This document shows, piece after piece, positions 1 through 8,632 of a DNA stretch of 64,000 nt. How positions within the stretch are numbered: position 1 is the stretch's first letter; each line of letters begins with the position of its first letter. Location of the stretch: contig NZ_VLPK01000003.1 in NCBI RefSeq assembly GCF_007558865.1, forward strand, positions 310,001 through 374,000, given 5' to 3'. Made by a program: the position numbers and the translations under genes. Under the pieces are notes generated by a model that searched no databases, was not told the origin of the DNA, and saw nothing but the letters and a program-made list of their open reading frames with translations. The DNA comes from Mucilaginibacter corticis (GTDB taxonomy: Bacteria; Bacteroidota; Bacteroidia; Sphingobacteriales; Sphingobacteriaceae).

Positions 1-576
1 ACCAACCACCATGCGTTTTGCCATACCAAACTTAATATACTCATAACCCATTAAAATGGACTGCGTACCGGTAGCACAGGCGGCAGAATTATTAATGATC
101 TTGTTGCCTAAACCCAGCCTGCCTGATATATAAGCGGTAACCCCGCTATTCATGATCTGCTCTACCACGCGCGAACCTAATTTCTTCGATTCGCGGGCAT
201 CAACCCTGGTTATGGCATTTTTGATCACGTCGGTATCGGCAACGCTGCTGCCAAATACACAGCCGGTTTCCCAGAGTGTATCCTCGCTTACAATCTCGTT
301 GCCTGCATCTGTCCAGGCATCCAGAGCTGCCTTTATACCATACGCTATGCCTTTTCCCTTTAACCCATACAGACTTGTTTCTGTAATGTAATTGCGCAGT
401 TGCTCCCATTCAAACTCGGGCATCCCGCTTACCTGGCAATTAAATTTAAGGTCTTCATACTCTGGCACAAACCGGATCCCCGATATTCCGTTTTGTATGG
501 CATGCAAAAAATCAGGAATATTTAACCCATTCGGCGATACAATCCCAAGGCCTGTAATTACAACACGGTTACCCAT
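1..576 (-). CDS. Beta-ketoacyl-ACP synthase (FabF-like), C-terminus outside the window
   Basis: Partial gene: the start codon is at 574-576 and the frame stays open to base 1, giving 192 residues. The N-terminus MGNRVVITGLGIVSPNG is the standard opening of KAS I/II condensing enzymes. The active-site segment NNSAACATGTQS places the nucleophilic Cys near residue 167, the usual position; the two catalytic His residues would lie beyond the edge. The family performs decarboxylative Claisen condensation of acyl chains with malonyl-ACP. It lies 8 bases after the dehydratase at 585-1040 on the same strand, and the enoyl reductase is upstream of that, so an elongation operon for the flexirubin-like pathway is likely. 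A housekeeping FabF is less likely because of this setting. Confidence 0.9.
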   Translation of the reverse strand, partial: MGNRVVITGLGIVSPNGLNIPDFLHAIQNGISGIRFVPEYEDLKFNCQVSGMPEFEWEQLRNYITETSLYGLKGKGIAYGIKAALDAWTDAGNEIVSEDTLWETGCVFGSSVADTDVIKNAITRVDARESKKLGSRVVEQIMNSGVTAYISGRLGLGNKIINNSAACATGTQSILMGYEYIKFGMAKRMVVG

Positions 577-584
577 TTATCATT

Positions 585-1040
585 TTATTTAATGGCATTT
601 TTAATGATGCCTGAAAATACTCCTTTTGCTACTAATTCACCAACCGCGTTATGCATTTCTACCAAACATTTTAATTTACCGAAACGGAAATATTGCTTTT
701 TTGATGTTACCACAACCTTTTCGCCGGGCAGCACCATTTTAAAGAACTCAACATTGGTTGAGGTTAGTAAGGGAAATGAATTTTCGTCCATTGCTCCCCC
801 CTCCTGTTTTGATCCACTGACCATTAAGTATATCCCCAAAACAACCAATCCTATCTGTGCCATTATTTCTGTAATGATAACACCAGGCGTTACAGGGTTG
901 CCGGGGAAATGATCCTCGTAAAAGAAAGCGTCCCTTTTTAAAGTATAATTTCCTGTCACCCCGTTCTCATCCAATGATGTAATATCATCAACAAATAAAA
1001 AGGACGATTTATAAGGTAAATAGTTTAATATGTCGTTCAT
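585..1040 (-). CDS. 3-hydroxyacyl-ACP dehydratase, FabZ-like hotdog protein
   Basis: 151 residues, a normal length for a single hotdog domain. The motif HFPGNPVTPGV (about residues 44-54) is the FabZ/FabA active-site signature, with the catalytic His in HFPG. Family knowledge: these enzymes remove water from 3-hydroxyacyl-ACP to give the trans-2-enoyl form. It stands between a FabI-like reductase (29 bases upstream) and a ketosynthase (8 bases downstream), so the three probably act on the same ACP-bound chain. Three dehydratase-like proteins occur in this 15-kb region, which suits a polyene pathway that needs repeated dehydration. Which chain length this one prefers cannot be read from the sequence. 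Confidence 0.88.
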   Translation of the reverse strand: MNDILNYLPYKSSFLFVDDITSLDENGVTGNYTLKRDAFFYEDHFPGNPVTPGVIITEIMAQIGLVVLGIYLMVSGSKQEGGAMDENSFPLLTSTNVEFFKMVLPGEKVVVTSKKQYFRFGKLKCLVEMHNAVGELVAKGVFSGIIKNAIK

Positions 1041-1069
1041 GTATTCTTATTCTGATGCCAAATAAATGG

Positions 1070-1870
1070 CTATCTGCAATGTTCACCTCCGTCTACATGG
1101 ATCACTGTTCCGTTTATCCAGGCAGCCTCATCTGTGCAAAGCAGGTATATAACATTTGCTACGTCTTCTGGTTTTGTTATTCTTCCTGACGGATTACGGG
1201 CAGTTGCATGTGCTATTAACTTATCGCTGCCAGGAATCTTTTTTAATGACGGCGTGGCTGTAATACCGGCTTGTATCAGGTTGGTTTTTAAACCGTGTCC
1301 GGCCAGTTCGACTGCCATGTAAGTTGTCAAACTCTCTAATGAAGCTTTTGCGATAGATACGGCAGCATATCCTTCCCAATACTTATATGACCCTTCGCTG
1401 GTTAACCCAATGATCCTGCCGTCGTTGTGAAACAAATCAGCAGCTATCAGGTCTTTGGCCCAATCCAGCATACTGGTAGCCATAGCATAAGTAGTTAACT
1501 GGATATCATCCTGGGTTAATGCTTCTTTATCGCCATCTGCAACCAATGGCTTCAGGTTACCACGGGCTATAGAATGCAACAGTAACTTAACCTTATTCTT
1601 TTTATCGACAGCAAACTGCTTAATAAATATGGCACGAGCGACCAGGTCAAGCGCGTTGATATTATGAGGTGCAATCACCACTTGATTTGCAGCGGCTATT
1701 TGCGAAAGCTTTTCCTTTAACTCCCTTTCGGCAGCTGCTGTTTCCCGGTAAAGCAGCGCGATGTTCATACCATGCCGGGCCAGTTTTTCAACAGCTGCAA
1801 AGCCAAACCCACTTGATCCGCCTAAAATTATGGCCCAGTTGTAAGAAAAATTTTGGTTATTATTTTGCAC
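1070..1870 (-). CDS. SDR-family enoyl-ACP reductase-like protein (FabI-type)
   Basis: 266 residues with the short-chain dehydrogenase fold. The nucleotide-binding loop GGSSGFG is near residues 18-24. The catalytic region has YAAVSIAK, a Tyr-x6-Lys spacing characteristic of FabI enoyl reductases, whereas ordinary SDRs have Tyr-x3-Lys. The segment LLHSIARGN resembles the FabI Ser-Ile-Ala loop, and the C-terminal part INGTVIHVDGGEHCR is also SDR-like. Known role of the family: NAD(P)H-dependent reduction of enoyl-ACP. In this cluster it probably makes the saturated chain of the dialkylresorcinol part, since the aryl polyene itself keeps its double bonds. First gene of a three-gene minus-strand run. 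Confidence 0.8.
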   Translation of the reverse strand: MQNNNQNFSYNWAIILGGSSGFGFAAVEKLARHGMNIALLYRETAAAERELKEKLSQIAAANQVVIAPHNINALDLVARAIFIKQFAVDKKNKVKLLLHSIARGNLKPLVADGDKEALTQDDIQLTTYAMATSMLDWAKDLIAADLFHNDGRIIGLTSEGSYKYWEGYAAVSIAKASLESLTTYMAVELAGHGLKTNLIQAGITATPSLKKIPGSDKLIAHATARNPSGRITKPEDVANVIYLLCTDEAAWINGTVIHVDGGEHCR

Positions 1871-1966
1871 TTAACTTTTGTAAATATTAAAGTCTAAAAG
1901 TAACGCAATTCCTGGTAATTTAAAGCTTGTATAGTCTACTTAATTAGGCAAAACAGTATTATTAGC

Positions 1967-1974
1967 TATATTTG
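1967..1974 (+). promoter_or_regulatory. Candidate -7 element TATATTTG upstream of the dar operon
   Basis: Exact match to the Bacteroidota -7 consensus TAnnTTTG, 26 bases before the start at 2001. No clear -33 TTG is seen at the right distance, so only half of the promoter is supported. It lies in the 130-bp gap between divergent minus- and plus-strand operons. Confidence 0.4.
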
Positions 1975-2000
1975 TTGCAACTGAGCGCCAAAAACTAAAT

Positions 2001-2492
2001 ATGAAAATAAGAATAATATTTGCCTTGCTGATACTTTTGCCGGGCATGGTTGTTCTGGGTAAAAGCAGCCAGCAAAAGCTGGACAAAGCTGCCTTTTACG
2101 CTGTGATGGACCGTGGAAATTTAGAAGAAGTTAATAAGGAGATAGACTTGGTTACAGCTTCTTCATCGCCTGAAAAAGAAGGATATGCCGGGGCGTTATT
2201 AATGCGCAAAGCCGGGTTGGTGAAGCTGCCTGCGCAAAAGTTAAAATTCTTTAAGGCCGGCCGCATAAAATTCGACACCGCCATATTAGCCGACAAAGAC
2301 AACCTCGAATACCATTTCTTGCGTTTCGCGATACAGGAACATGCCCCCAAAATAGTTAAGTACCGTGCAGACATTGAAGCCGATAAGCAGATCATCATAA
2401 AAGCCTATAAAAATTTATCGCCTGTGGTACAGCACGCCATTATGGATTATACTAAAAATTCAAAACTTTTGCTGGCAAGCGATCTTAATTAG
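2001..2492 (+). CDS. Secreted small protein of the flexirubin-like cluster, function unknown
   Basis: 163 residues. The first about 20 residues (MKIRIIFALLILLPGMVVLG) form a hydrophobic signal peptide, so export to the periplasm is likely. No catalytic motif is recognised. The rest is rich in Lys and charged helices, with YAGALLMRKAGLVKLPAQKL in the middle. It is the first gene of a plus-strand run and ends 4 bases before the DarA-like gene, which argues for a role linked to dialkylresorcinol assembly or to its transfer to the outer membrane. I do not recognise the family with confidence; small exported proteins of this kind are common beside dar genes in Bacteroidota (from memory, not checked). 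Confidence 0.72.
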   Translation: MKIRIIFALLILLPGMVVLGKSSQQKLDKAAFYAVMDRGNLEEVNKEIDLVTASSSPEKEGYAGALLMRKAGLVKLPAQKLKFFKAGRIKFDTAILADKDNLEYHFLRFAIQEHAPKIVKYRADIEADKQIIIKAYKNLSPVVQHAIMDYTKNSKLLLASDLN

Positions 2493-2496
2493 ACTG

Positions 2497-3396
2497 ATGA
2501 GCAAAAAAGTATTAGCTATATATTATTCTCAGTCGGGCCAATTAGGCGAGATCATTGATAACTTCACACAACCGCTTATCGATGCGGGTATCACTGTAGA
2601 GAAAGTGCGCGTGCGATTAGTTAATGAGCCAAACTTCCCCTGGACAGCCGATACTTTTTTTAGTGTGATGCCCGACTGTCAGTTGGATGTCCCTGCAGAA
2701 TTGCAGCCTTTTATTCTTAAAGAGCAGAAATATGACCTGGTGATATTAGGTTACCAGGCTTGGTTTTTATCGCCCAGCATACCTTTTAACTCGCTGTTGC
2801 AAAATGCGGAGTTGAGGGCTGTATTAAAAGACACCCCCGTTATTACAGCAACCGGGGCGCGTAATATGTGGCTAAGCGCATTTGTACGGGTTAAAAAACT
2901 GATCCATGCTACAGGCGCTAAAATAGTGGGTAACATAGCTTTGGTTGATACGCACCCAAACCCGGTAAGCTTTATTACTATCTTCCATTGGATGCTGCAC
3001 GGAAAAAAAGACAGCTATCTAAACATTTTCCCCCCTCCCGGTGTTTCTGATGCGGATATTAAATATACCAAAGTATTTGGCGAAAGCGTTATACCACATC
3101 TGCTGGATAATAACTGGGACGGATTACAGGGCGAATTAGATGTGAATAAAGCTGTGGTACTAAATTATAACCTTATGGTTATTGAAAGTACCGCAAGCAA
3201 GATATTTAAGGTATGGGCTAATTTCATTGCTAAAAGAAAGAACAAACTGCCCTGGATAAGGGCTTATAAATATTACCTGTTAATTGCGTTTTTTGTGGGT
3301 GCACCTATTTTGATAACACTAGATGCTATATTATTCAGATTTACTTCGCCTAAGCGTATCAGGGCGAAGAAACAATATTATTTAAATTTAAATTAA
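2497..3396 (+). CDS. darA: DarA-like dialkylresorcinol-forming protein
   Basis: 299 residues. The N-terminus VLAIYYSQSGQLGEI has the phosphate-binding loop of flavodoxin-like proteins, so an FMN-dependent redox fold is likely. The segment LILGYQAWFLSPSIPFNS corresponds to the second flavin-binding region. A hydrophobic stretch near residues 258-280 (YYLLIAFFVGAPILITLDAI) suggests membrane contact. Family knowledge: DarA acts with DarB, which joins two acyl units to a cyclohexanedione, and DarA aromatises this to the 2,5-dialkylresorcinol. It sits 5 bases before the DarB-like gene, the conserved order. The assignment rests on context plus recognisable N-terminal sequence. Confidence 0.82.
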   Translation: MSKKVLAIYYSQSGQLGEIIDNFTQPLIDAGITVEKVRVRLVNEPNFPWTADTFFSVMPDCQLDVPAELQPFILKEQKYDLVILGYQAWFLSPSIPFNSLLQNAELRAVLKDTPVITATGARNMWLSAFVRVKKLIHATGAKIVGNIALVDTHPNPVSFITIFHWMLHGKKDSYLNIFPPPGVSDADIKYTKVFGESVIPHLLDNNWDGLQGELDVNKAVVLNYNLMVIESTASKIFKVWANFIAKRKNKLPWIRAYKYYLLIAFFVGAPILITLDAILFRFTSPKRIRAKKQYYLNLN

Positions 3397-3401
3397 CCGG
3401 T

Positions 3402-4541
3402 ATGCCCGTTTATATTACTAATACGTCTAAATTTTTACCGAATGAACCCGTTCCTAACGACGATATGGAACTTTACCTGGGTTATATTAATGATAAGCCG
3501 TCAAAATCTAAAAGCATAGTACTGCGTAACAACGGTATAAAAACACGTTTCTACGCGCTAACAAAGGGCGGTAAGCCAACGCATACCAATGCTGAAATGA
3601 CCGCCCTGGCTGTTAAAGAATTATTTAAGGACAATCTTGCAGAAATGCAGGAAACCGAACTGCTGTCATGCGGTACTTCATCGCCAGATCAGATGATGCC
3701 GTCGCATGGGGTGATGACGCATGGCTGGCTGCCCGAAATTGGCCCTATCGAAGTGGTATCTCCGTCAGGGGTATGTTGCGCGGGGATGCACTCGCTTAAA
3801 TATGCTTACCTGGCCATAAAATCAGGGGAGGTTAAATCGGCGGTAGCTACAGGTTCAGAGCGTTTTTCGGGCCTGCTGGTTTCTGACGTATTTGAGGAAG
3901 AGGCACAGAAACTGAAAGAGCTGACAGACAACCCGTTCATTGCCTTTCAAAAGGACTTCTTACGCTGGATGCTGTCAGACGGTGCATCGGCTTTTAAATT
4001 AAGCGACGAACCAAATAACGAGGGTTTAAGTTTAAGGATAGACTGGATAGAAGGTGTATCCTACGCTAACGAGATGGAAACCTGTATGTATATGGGTGGC
4101 GAAAAGCAGGCCGATGGTACCCTGAAAGGGTTTATGGACTATACACCCGAGGAGATCATGACCAAATCCATCTTCAGTGTTAAGCAGGATATTAACCTAT
4201 TGAGCGACAATATCGTCCCGCTGGGCGGTAAAAAGATAAAGGAGATCTTTGAGAAGAAAGGCCTTACCGCGGGAGATATCGACCATTTTTTACCGCATAT
4301 CTCCAGCAACTTCTTCCGCAGTAAGATCTATGACCTGGTTGAGATCTATGGTGGCGGCATCCCTTACGAGAAATGGTTCATTAACCTTTATACCGTAGGC
4401 AATGTGGGCGCGGCATCTGTATATTTGATGATAGACGAACTGTTTCACAGCGGCAGGTTAAAGAAGGGCGAAAGGATCTTGCTATTAGTACCAGAAAGCT
4501 CGCGTTTCTCTTATATGTACGCTATGCTTACAGTTTGTTAA
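3402..4541 (+). CDS. darB: DarB-like ketosynthase (KAS III type)
   Basis: 379 residues, close to the KAS III-like length. The active-site Cys lies in SGVCCAGMHSLKYA (about residues 121-134), His in LPHISSNFF (near residue 297) and Asn in TVGNVGAASVYL (near residue 331), so a full Cys-His-Asn set is visible. Known role: DarB condenses a beta-ketoacyl unit with an alpha,beta-unsaturated acyl unit by Claisen and Michael steps to a cyclohexanedione. It follows the DarA-like gene by 5 bases, so they are very probably co-translated. A KAS III for fatty-acid initiation is the alternative, but the pairing with DarA makes that unlikely. Confidence 0.87.
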   Translation: MPVYITNTSKFLPNEPVPNDDMELYLGYINDKPSKSKSIVLRNNGIKTRFYALTKGGKPTHTNAEMTALAVKELFKDNLAEMQETELLSCGTSSPDQMMPSHGVMTHGWLPEIGPIEVVSPSGVCCAGMHSLKYAYLAIKSGEVKSAVATGSERFSGLLVSDVFEEEAQKLKELTDNPFIAFQKDFLRWMLSDGASAFKLSDEPNNEGLSLRIDWIEGVSYANEMETCMYMGGEKQADGTLKGFMDYTPEEIMTKSIFSVKQDINLLSDNIVPLGGKKIKEIFEKKGLTAGDIDHFLPHISSNFFRSKIYDLVEIYGGGIPYEKWFINLYTVGNVGAASVYLMIDELFHSGRLKKGERILLLVPESSRFSYMYAMLTVC

Positions 4542-4594
4542 GGATCTGTGAACTACAACATACATCGCCTTGCAGATGACAAATATCAATAACA

Positions 4595-5002
4595 ATGAAA
4601 AAAGAAGACGTTCCGCAGGATTTAGGGGCTCTTGGTAAAATAACCAAAGAGGTTTGCTATGCTACGGACGATTCCGGGAAATACACCACACAGTTAAGTA
4701 ACGGCTGGGATGTCAAAGCCACCGCTTTAGATACAGCCTGGCAGAACGTTGAAGAACGCATAGCGGCAGCAAAGCAAAAGGTATTGGCCAATGAAGCCAG
4801 TCCTATCCTGTTTTTTATGGAGAAGGCCCTGATGGATACAGAAATACTGGCCGGCTACACCGGGTTTTGGCAATGGCAGGTAAAAAGGCATTTAAAACCC
4901 GACGTTTTTAAAAACCTGTCTGAAAAAAAGCTACAGAAGTATGCCGGGGTGTTTAACGTCAGCGTCACCGATCTTAAAACAATGACCGTTAATGAAGCTT
5001 GA
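4595..5002 (+). CDS. Conserved-looking small protein of the dar operon, unknown function
   Basis: 135 residues with no signal peptide or membrane segment. The sequence is mixed alpha-helical with an aromatic-rich centre (LAGYTGFWQWQVKRHLKP, about residues 85-102) and a C-terminal helix pair (YAGVFNVSVTDLKTM) that looks like the small helical bundle of XRE-type DNA-binding proteins, although a recognisable helix-turn-helix cannot be claimed. It is cytoplasmic by this reading. It lies 53 bases after darB and before a palindromic repeat, in the same direction as the BtrH-N gene. It could be a regulator or an assembly helper; no function is assigned. Confidence 0.68.
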   Translation: MKKEDVPQDLGALGKITKEVCYATDDSGKYTTQLSNGWDVKATALDTAWQNVEERIAAAKQKVLANEASPILFFMEKALMDTEILAGYTGFWQWQVKRHLKPDVFKNLSEKKLQKYAGVFNVSVTDLKTMTVNEA

Positions 5003-5014
5003 TATCTTAAGCAA

Positions 5015-5041
5015 CCCTCTCTTCGCTGCGCGGAAAGAGGG
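5015..5041. repeat. Short palindromic repeat (CCCTCT/AGAGGG arms)
   Basis: Imperfect hairpin with arms CCCTCT and AGAGGG around a GC-rich centre, in the 61-base gap between two plus-strand genes. Its arms resemble the CCCTCTCC/GGAGAGGG element at 15583-15601, so it may belong to the same dispersed family. No T-run follows, so a terminator is unlikely. Confidence 0.5.
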
Positions 5042-5063
5042 TAACCAATATATTTTAATTTGA

Positions 5064-6107
5064 ATGTCAGCTACTACGCTATCCTTTAACCACATCCAGG
5101 CAGCGCACTGCGAAAACGGTGTAACTGTAAGCCTGTTAAAAAATAGTGGCATCGGGCAAATAACCGAGCCTTTAGCATTTGGCATCGGCGCGGGTTTATT
5201 CTTTGTATATATCCCATTACTAAAAATCAACAACGGGCCAGTCATAGCCTTTCGCAGCATGCCGGGTCTGATATTTAACCGCACCTGCAAAGCATTGGGC
5301 ATCCCGGTGGTCCGCAAAAAGTTCCGTTCGAAAGAGACTGCTGAAGCTTTTTTAAACGAATGCCTGGAAGCAGGTCATCCTGTTGGCTGCCAGGTTGGAG
5401 TTTATTACCTGCCATATTTCCCAAAAGAATACCGTTTTCATTTCAACGCCCATAATTTAATTGTTTATGGCAGTAATGATGGCAACTATATGGTGAGCGA
5501 CCCCGTAATGGAAGGTACAAACGTAATGACGGCTTATGAGCTTGAACGCGTACGCTTTGCCAAAGGGGCTTTGGCACCCAACGGACAATTGTATTACCCG
5601 AAAGAAACCAGGACGGTTACGCACGAACAAATGAAAAAAGCCATCATCAGCGGAATAAAAAGAAATGTTTTTAACATGATCTCGCCGTTTATGGGGCCAA
5701 TTGCCGGGGTAAACGGCATCAGGTACACCGGCAATAAAATAAAACAATGGCGTGATAAGCTGGGTTTGAAAGAAGCCGGATCGTATTTAGCACAATTGGT
5801 GCGCATGCAGGAAGAGATAGGCACAGGCGGCGGCGGGTTTAGGTATATTTACGGCGCATTTTTGCAGGAAGCACATGCCTACGTACCTAATGACGAATTG
5901 TTGGAGATCTCTAATTCGTTTACTGCATCCGGCGATCTTTGGCGCACCGCGGCTGTACAGGCTGCGGGTATTTACAAAGGCCGCATAGGCAGCCAGGAAG
6001 ATTTTAATACAATGGGCGATTATTTATTAGAGATCGCCGAGATAGAAAGAAAAGCTTTTACAGCGTTAAAAAACATAAAATGGCAGCAGACCAACCCTTC
6101 GCGATAG
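5064..6107 (+). CDS. BtrH N-terminal domain protein
   Basis: 347 residues. The N-terminal half matches what I know of the BtrH-N domain: the opening HIQAAHCENGVTVSLLKN carries an early Cys, followed by EPLAFGIGAGLFFVYIP and later FNAHNLIVYGSNDGNYMVSDP, where His and Asp are placed as in papain-like/C39-like folds. BtrH itself transfers an acyl group from an ACP to an aminoglycoside in butirosin synthesis. The C-terminal half is helical and resembles the DUF4872-type partner. With an ACP and exporter encoded downstream, I infer an acyltransferase or ACP-linked processing role in the cluster. It overlaps the ABC ATPase gene by 28 bases. Confidence 0.75.
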   Translation: MSATTLSFNHIQAAHCENGVTVSLLKNSGIGQITEPLAFGIGAGLFFVYIPLLKINNGPVIAFRSMPGLIFNRTCKALGIPVVRKKFRSKETAEAFLNECLEAGHPVGCQVGVYYLPYFPKEYRFHFNAHNLIVYGSNDGNYMVSDPVMEGTNVMTAYELERVRFAKGALAPNGQLYYPKETRTVTHEQMKKAIISGIKRNVFNMISPFMGPIAGVNGIRYTGNKIKQWRDKLGLKEAGSYLAQLVRMQEEIGTGGGGFRYIYGAFLQEAHAYVPNDELLEISNSFTASGDLWRTAAVQAAGIYKGRIGSQEDFNTMGDYLLEIAEIERKAFTALKNIKWQQTNPSR

Positions 6108-6835
6108 CTATTGAGCATATGGGTTTCAGGTACCCTGACAATGCTGCTGTCTCCTTTGCCGATCTGAATTTAAAGGTAGAAAAAGGAATACGTTTCGGTT
6201 TGTTTGGGCCCAACGGCGCGGGTAAAACCACTTTAATGAACCTGATGACCGGCGTGCTTTCTGTTAACGAAGGCAGCATCAAACTTTTAGGGAAAGAAAC
6301 AGGTAAGCAAAACAAGGAAGTAAATACGCTTTTTGGCTTTGTCCCGCAGGATTTTTCTTTTTACCAGGAGCTGTCACCTGCCGAAAACCTGGAGTTTTTT
6401 GGCGCATGGGCCGGTTTAACCCAAACTGAAATAACCAATCGTACCGATGAATTGCTACATATCTTAGGTTTAGAAGATGTGCGGAACAAGCCTGTCGAAA
6501 AATTTTCAGGCGGGATGAAGCGCCGGGTAAACCTGGCTATCGGGGTTATTCATAACCCACAGGTATTGTTTTTGGACGAGCCTACGGTTGGTGTTGATGT
6601 GCAAACACGGCAGGCAATTATCAATTACCTGCTTAAACTGAATGAAAGCGGCACAACGCTGATCTATACTTCGCACCAATTAAATGAAGCCGAGGACCTT
6701 TGCGAACAAATTGCCATGATTGACGAAGGTAAAATAATAACCCAGGGCCATATTGACGATGTGCTGAAAGCGCATAATCACGATAGCCTGGAAAATCTGT
6801 TTATTAATTTAACCGGCAAAGCCTACCGAAACTAA
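6080..6835 (+). CDS. ABC transporter ATP-binding protein
   Basis: 251 residues, one nucleotide-binding domain. Walker A is FGPNGAGKTTLMNLM (about residues 42-56), the Q-loop is in GFVPQDFSFYQE, the signature is KFSGGMKRRVNLAIG, and Walker B is VLFLDEPTVGVD; an H-loop His follows in LIYTSHQLNEAE. All catalytic elements are intact. The pattern fits the ABC-2 export subfamily. It overlaps the BtrH-N gene and is followed after one base by the permease gene, so coupled translation is likely. It probably energises export of a lipid or pigment intermediate of this cluster. Confidence 0.92.
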   Translation: MAADQPFAIAIEHMGFRYPDNAAVSFADLNLKVEKGIRFGLFGPNGAGKTTLMNLMTGVLSVNEGSIKLLGKETGKQNKEVNTLFGFVPQDFSFYQELSPAENLEFFGAWAGLTQTEITNRTDELLHILGLEDVRNKPVEKFSGGMKRRVNLAIGVIHNPQVLFLDEPTVGVDVQTRQAIINYLLKLNESGTTLIYTSHQLNEAEDLCEQIAMIDEGKIITQGHIDDVLKAHNHDSLENLFINLTGKAYRN

Positions 6836-6836
6836 A

Positions 6837-8129
6837 ATGTTTAAACTCTGGATTTCCATAAAAAAAGATGTTCGCATTTTGCTTCGCGATAAGGTAGGCA
6901 TCTCGTTGATGTTTGTTATGCCTATTATTTTGGTGGTAGTAGTTACCAGTATTCAGAACAGTACTTTTCAGCTGGTTAATAAAAACAAACTACCCATCGT
7001 AATTTGTAATACCGATACCGGTAAGGCAAGTACACAGTTTATCGAATCCGTAGGTAAGATCGGGTTGTTTACAGTTACGCAGATCCCGAAGGAAAAAGCA
7101 AAAACTATCACCGACGAAATGCATGGTAAAGACGCTTTGTTGGGCATAGTTATCCCGTCAAATTTCTCGTCAGAAGTTGATAAAAAAGCTAAATCCGCAT
7201 CCGACAAAGCCATGGTGGCATTTAGCGGGCAGGCTGACAGCATAAAAACTATTGCAAAAAGCACTAAAACAAATGAGATAGATCCGCTGACATTGTACTA
7301 CAACCCTGTTTTACAAGAATCATTACGGTTCTCCATCCAGGGAGCCATTGGCAGTTGCCTGCAATTGGTACAAACCCGCGAAACTTTAAGGACACTCTAC
7401 TACGCATCAAACGAAAAAGAACTGCCCAAAAGCCTTGAAGATGAAATGCTGAACAGCAACACCACCATCAATATGCTGCCGGTATCAAAAGACGGAACGC
7501 GTACCACACCAAACGCATCGCAACATAATGTACCATCGTGGACCATCTTTGCCATGTTTTTTGTCATCATGTCGCTTGGCGGCAGTGTGGTGAGAGAGAA
7601 GGTGAGCGGCAGCTTTATTCGCCTTAAAACCCTACCTACCAATTACCTGGTTGGCTTATTGTCAAAGCAGATCACTTATTTGGCTGTAACACTTTTGCAG
7701 GCCGCTGTTATATTTTCTATGGGGATGCTTTTATTCCCTTACCTGGGGCTGCCTGCTTTAAACTTGCCATCAGACCTGTTTGCCTTATTTTTAGTAACGC
7801 TGGTATGCGGCTGGTGCGCAGTTAGCTACTCGATATGTGTAGGCGTATTTTCTGAAACGCAAGAGCAGTCTAACGGGTTTGGTGCTGTATCCATAGTGAT
7901 ACTGGCTTGTGTAGGCGGGTTAATGGTACCCAGTTTTGCCATGCAGGGACTTGCCAAAACCATGGCAAACTTTTCGCCCATGCATTGGGTATTACAGGCT
8001 TACTATACTTTGTTTTTAGAGGGCGGTAAATTAAAAGATGTGTTAAACAATATCGGCTCGCTGTTTATTATTACTGTAGTTATTCAATTCATAACTTATT
8101 TAGGATTGAAACGAAAAAATTTGATATAA
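6837..8129 (+). CDS. ABC-2 type transporter permease
   Basis: 430 residues. One membrane segment is at the N-terminus (VGISLMFVMPIILVVVVTSI, about residues 20-39). A soluble loop of about 200 residues follows, then a block of about five membrane segments from residue 235 to the C-terminus. This is the usual ABC-2 layout with a large extracytoplasmic loop (Pfam ABC2_membrane_3 type). It is the membrane partner of the preceding ATPase. Because it is located before an ACP gene in the same run, export of the cluster product is the simplest inference; the substrate cannot be read from sequence. Confidence 0.9.
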   Translation: MFKLWISIKKDVRILLRDKVGISLMFVMPIILVVVVTSIQNSTFQLVNKNKLPIVICNTDTGKASTQFIESVGKIGLFTVTQIPKEKAKTITDEMHGKDALLGIVIPSNFSSEVDKKAKSASDKAMVAFSGQADSIKTIAKSTKTNEIDPLTLYYNPVLQESLRFSIQGAIGSCLQLVQTRETLRTLYYASNEKELPKSLEDEMLNSNTTINMLPVSKDGTRTTPNASQHNVPSWTIFAMFFVIMSLGGSVVREKVSGSFIRLKTLPTNYLVGLLSKQITYLAVTLLQAAVIFSMGMLLFPYLGLPALNLPSDLFALFLVTLVCGWCAVSYSICVGVFSETQEQSNGFGAVSIVILACVGGLMVPSFAMQGLAKTMANFSPMHWVLQAYYTLFLEGGKLKDVLNNIGSLFIITVVIQFITYLGLKRKNLI

Positions 8130-8136
8130 TTACCCC

Positions 8137-8400
8137 ATGGAAAAAGAAGCGCTGAAAGAACAGTTAAAAGTACAGATCATACAGTTTTTAAACTTAACAG
8201 ACCTTAGCCCTGCCGATATAAAAGATGATGAACCTTTATTTGGCGATGGATTGGGTTTGGATTCTATCGACTCGCTTGAGCTGATCGTTTTATTGAAGAA
8301 AGAATACGGCATAGATATCCGCGACCCAAAAGAAGGCCGCAAGGCACTGGTAGATATCAATACTATGGCCGATTATATTGAGGTGCACAGGACGAAATAA
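8137..8400 (+). CDS. Acyl carrier protein
   Basis: 87 residues, acidic, with the phosphopantetheine attachment motif GLGLDSIDSLELIVLL; the modified Ser is in DSID (about residue 46). It has the length and helix pattern of a type II ACP. It follows the permease by 7 bases and is the last gene before a hairpin. Its place inside a pathway cluster suggests it is the carrier used by the local ketosynthases and dehydratases, separate from the housekeeping AcpP. A partner phosphopantetheinyl transferase is not seen in the window. Confidence 0.93.
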   Translation: MEKEALKEQLKVQIIQFLNLTDLSPADIKDDEPLFGDGLGLDSIDSLELIVLLKKEYGIDIRDPKEGRKALVDINTMADYIEVHRTK

Positions 8401-8410
8401 CTACTAAGCA

Positions 8411-8443
8411 AAACTTACGAAGTTTTTAAAACTTCGTAAGTTT
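8411..8443 (+). terminator. Hairpin after the ACP gene
   Basis: Perfect 15-bp inverted repeat AAACTTACGAAGTTT / AAACTTCGTAAGTTT with a 3-base loop, 10 bases after the ACP stop. A weak T-run follows, so it may end transcription or protect the mRNA 3' end. Confidence 0.6.
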
Positions 8444-8466
8444 AATATAAGCAACCTAATAAAACA

Positions 8467-8583
8467 CTACCCGTTTTCAACCAATACCGACTTGGTCGCT
8501 TTATTACCGGATAAATTCACTGATATTATACGATGTTCATTATTTTCATTTTGACATTGTAAATAGCCCATTACAAATTTCAT
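8467..8583 (-). CDS. Possible 38-residue small protein, unknown
   Basis: A minus-strand ORF begins MKFVMGYLQCQNENNEHR and ends SVLVENG before a TAG stop. It fills about half of the 232-base gap between the ACP gene and the next gene. Codon use looks gene-like and there is one Cys. No ribosome-binding site is clear, and no homologue is recognised. It may be a chance ORF. Confidence 0.22.
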   Translation of the reverse strand: MKFVMGYLQCQNENNEHRIISVNLSGNKATKSVLVENG

Positions 8584-8632
8584 TTAAGTAGTTTTTTGTT
8601 TTAACTTGGTTTAACCACTAACCTTTTTTACA

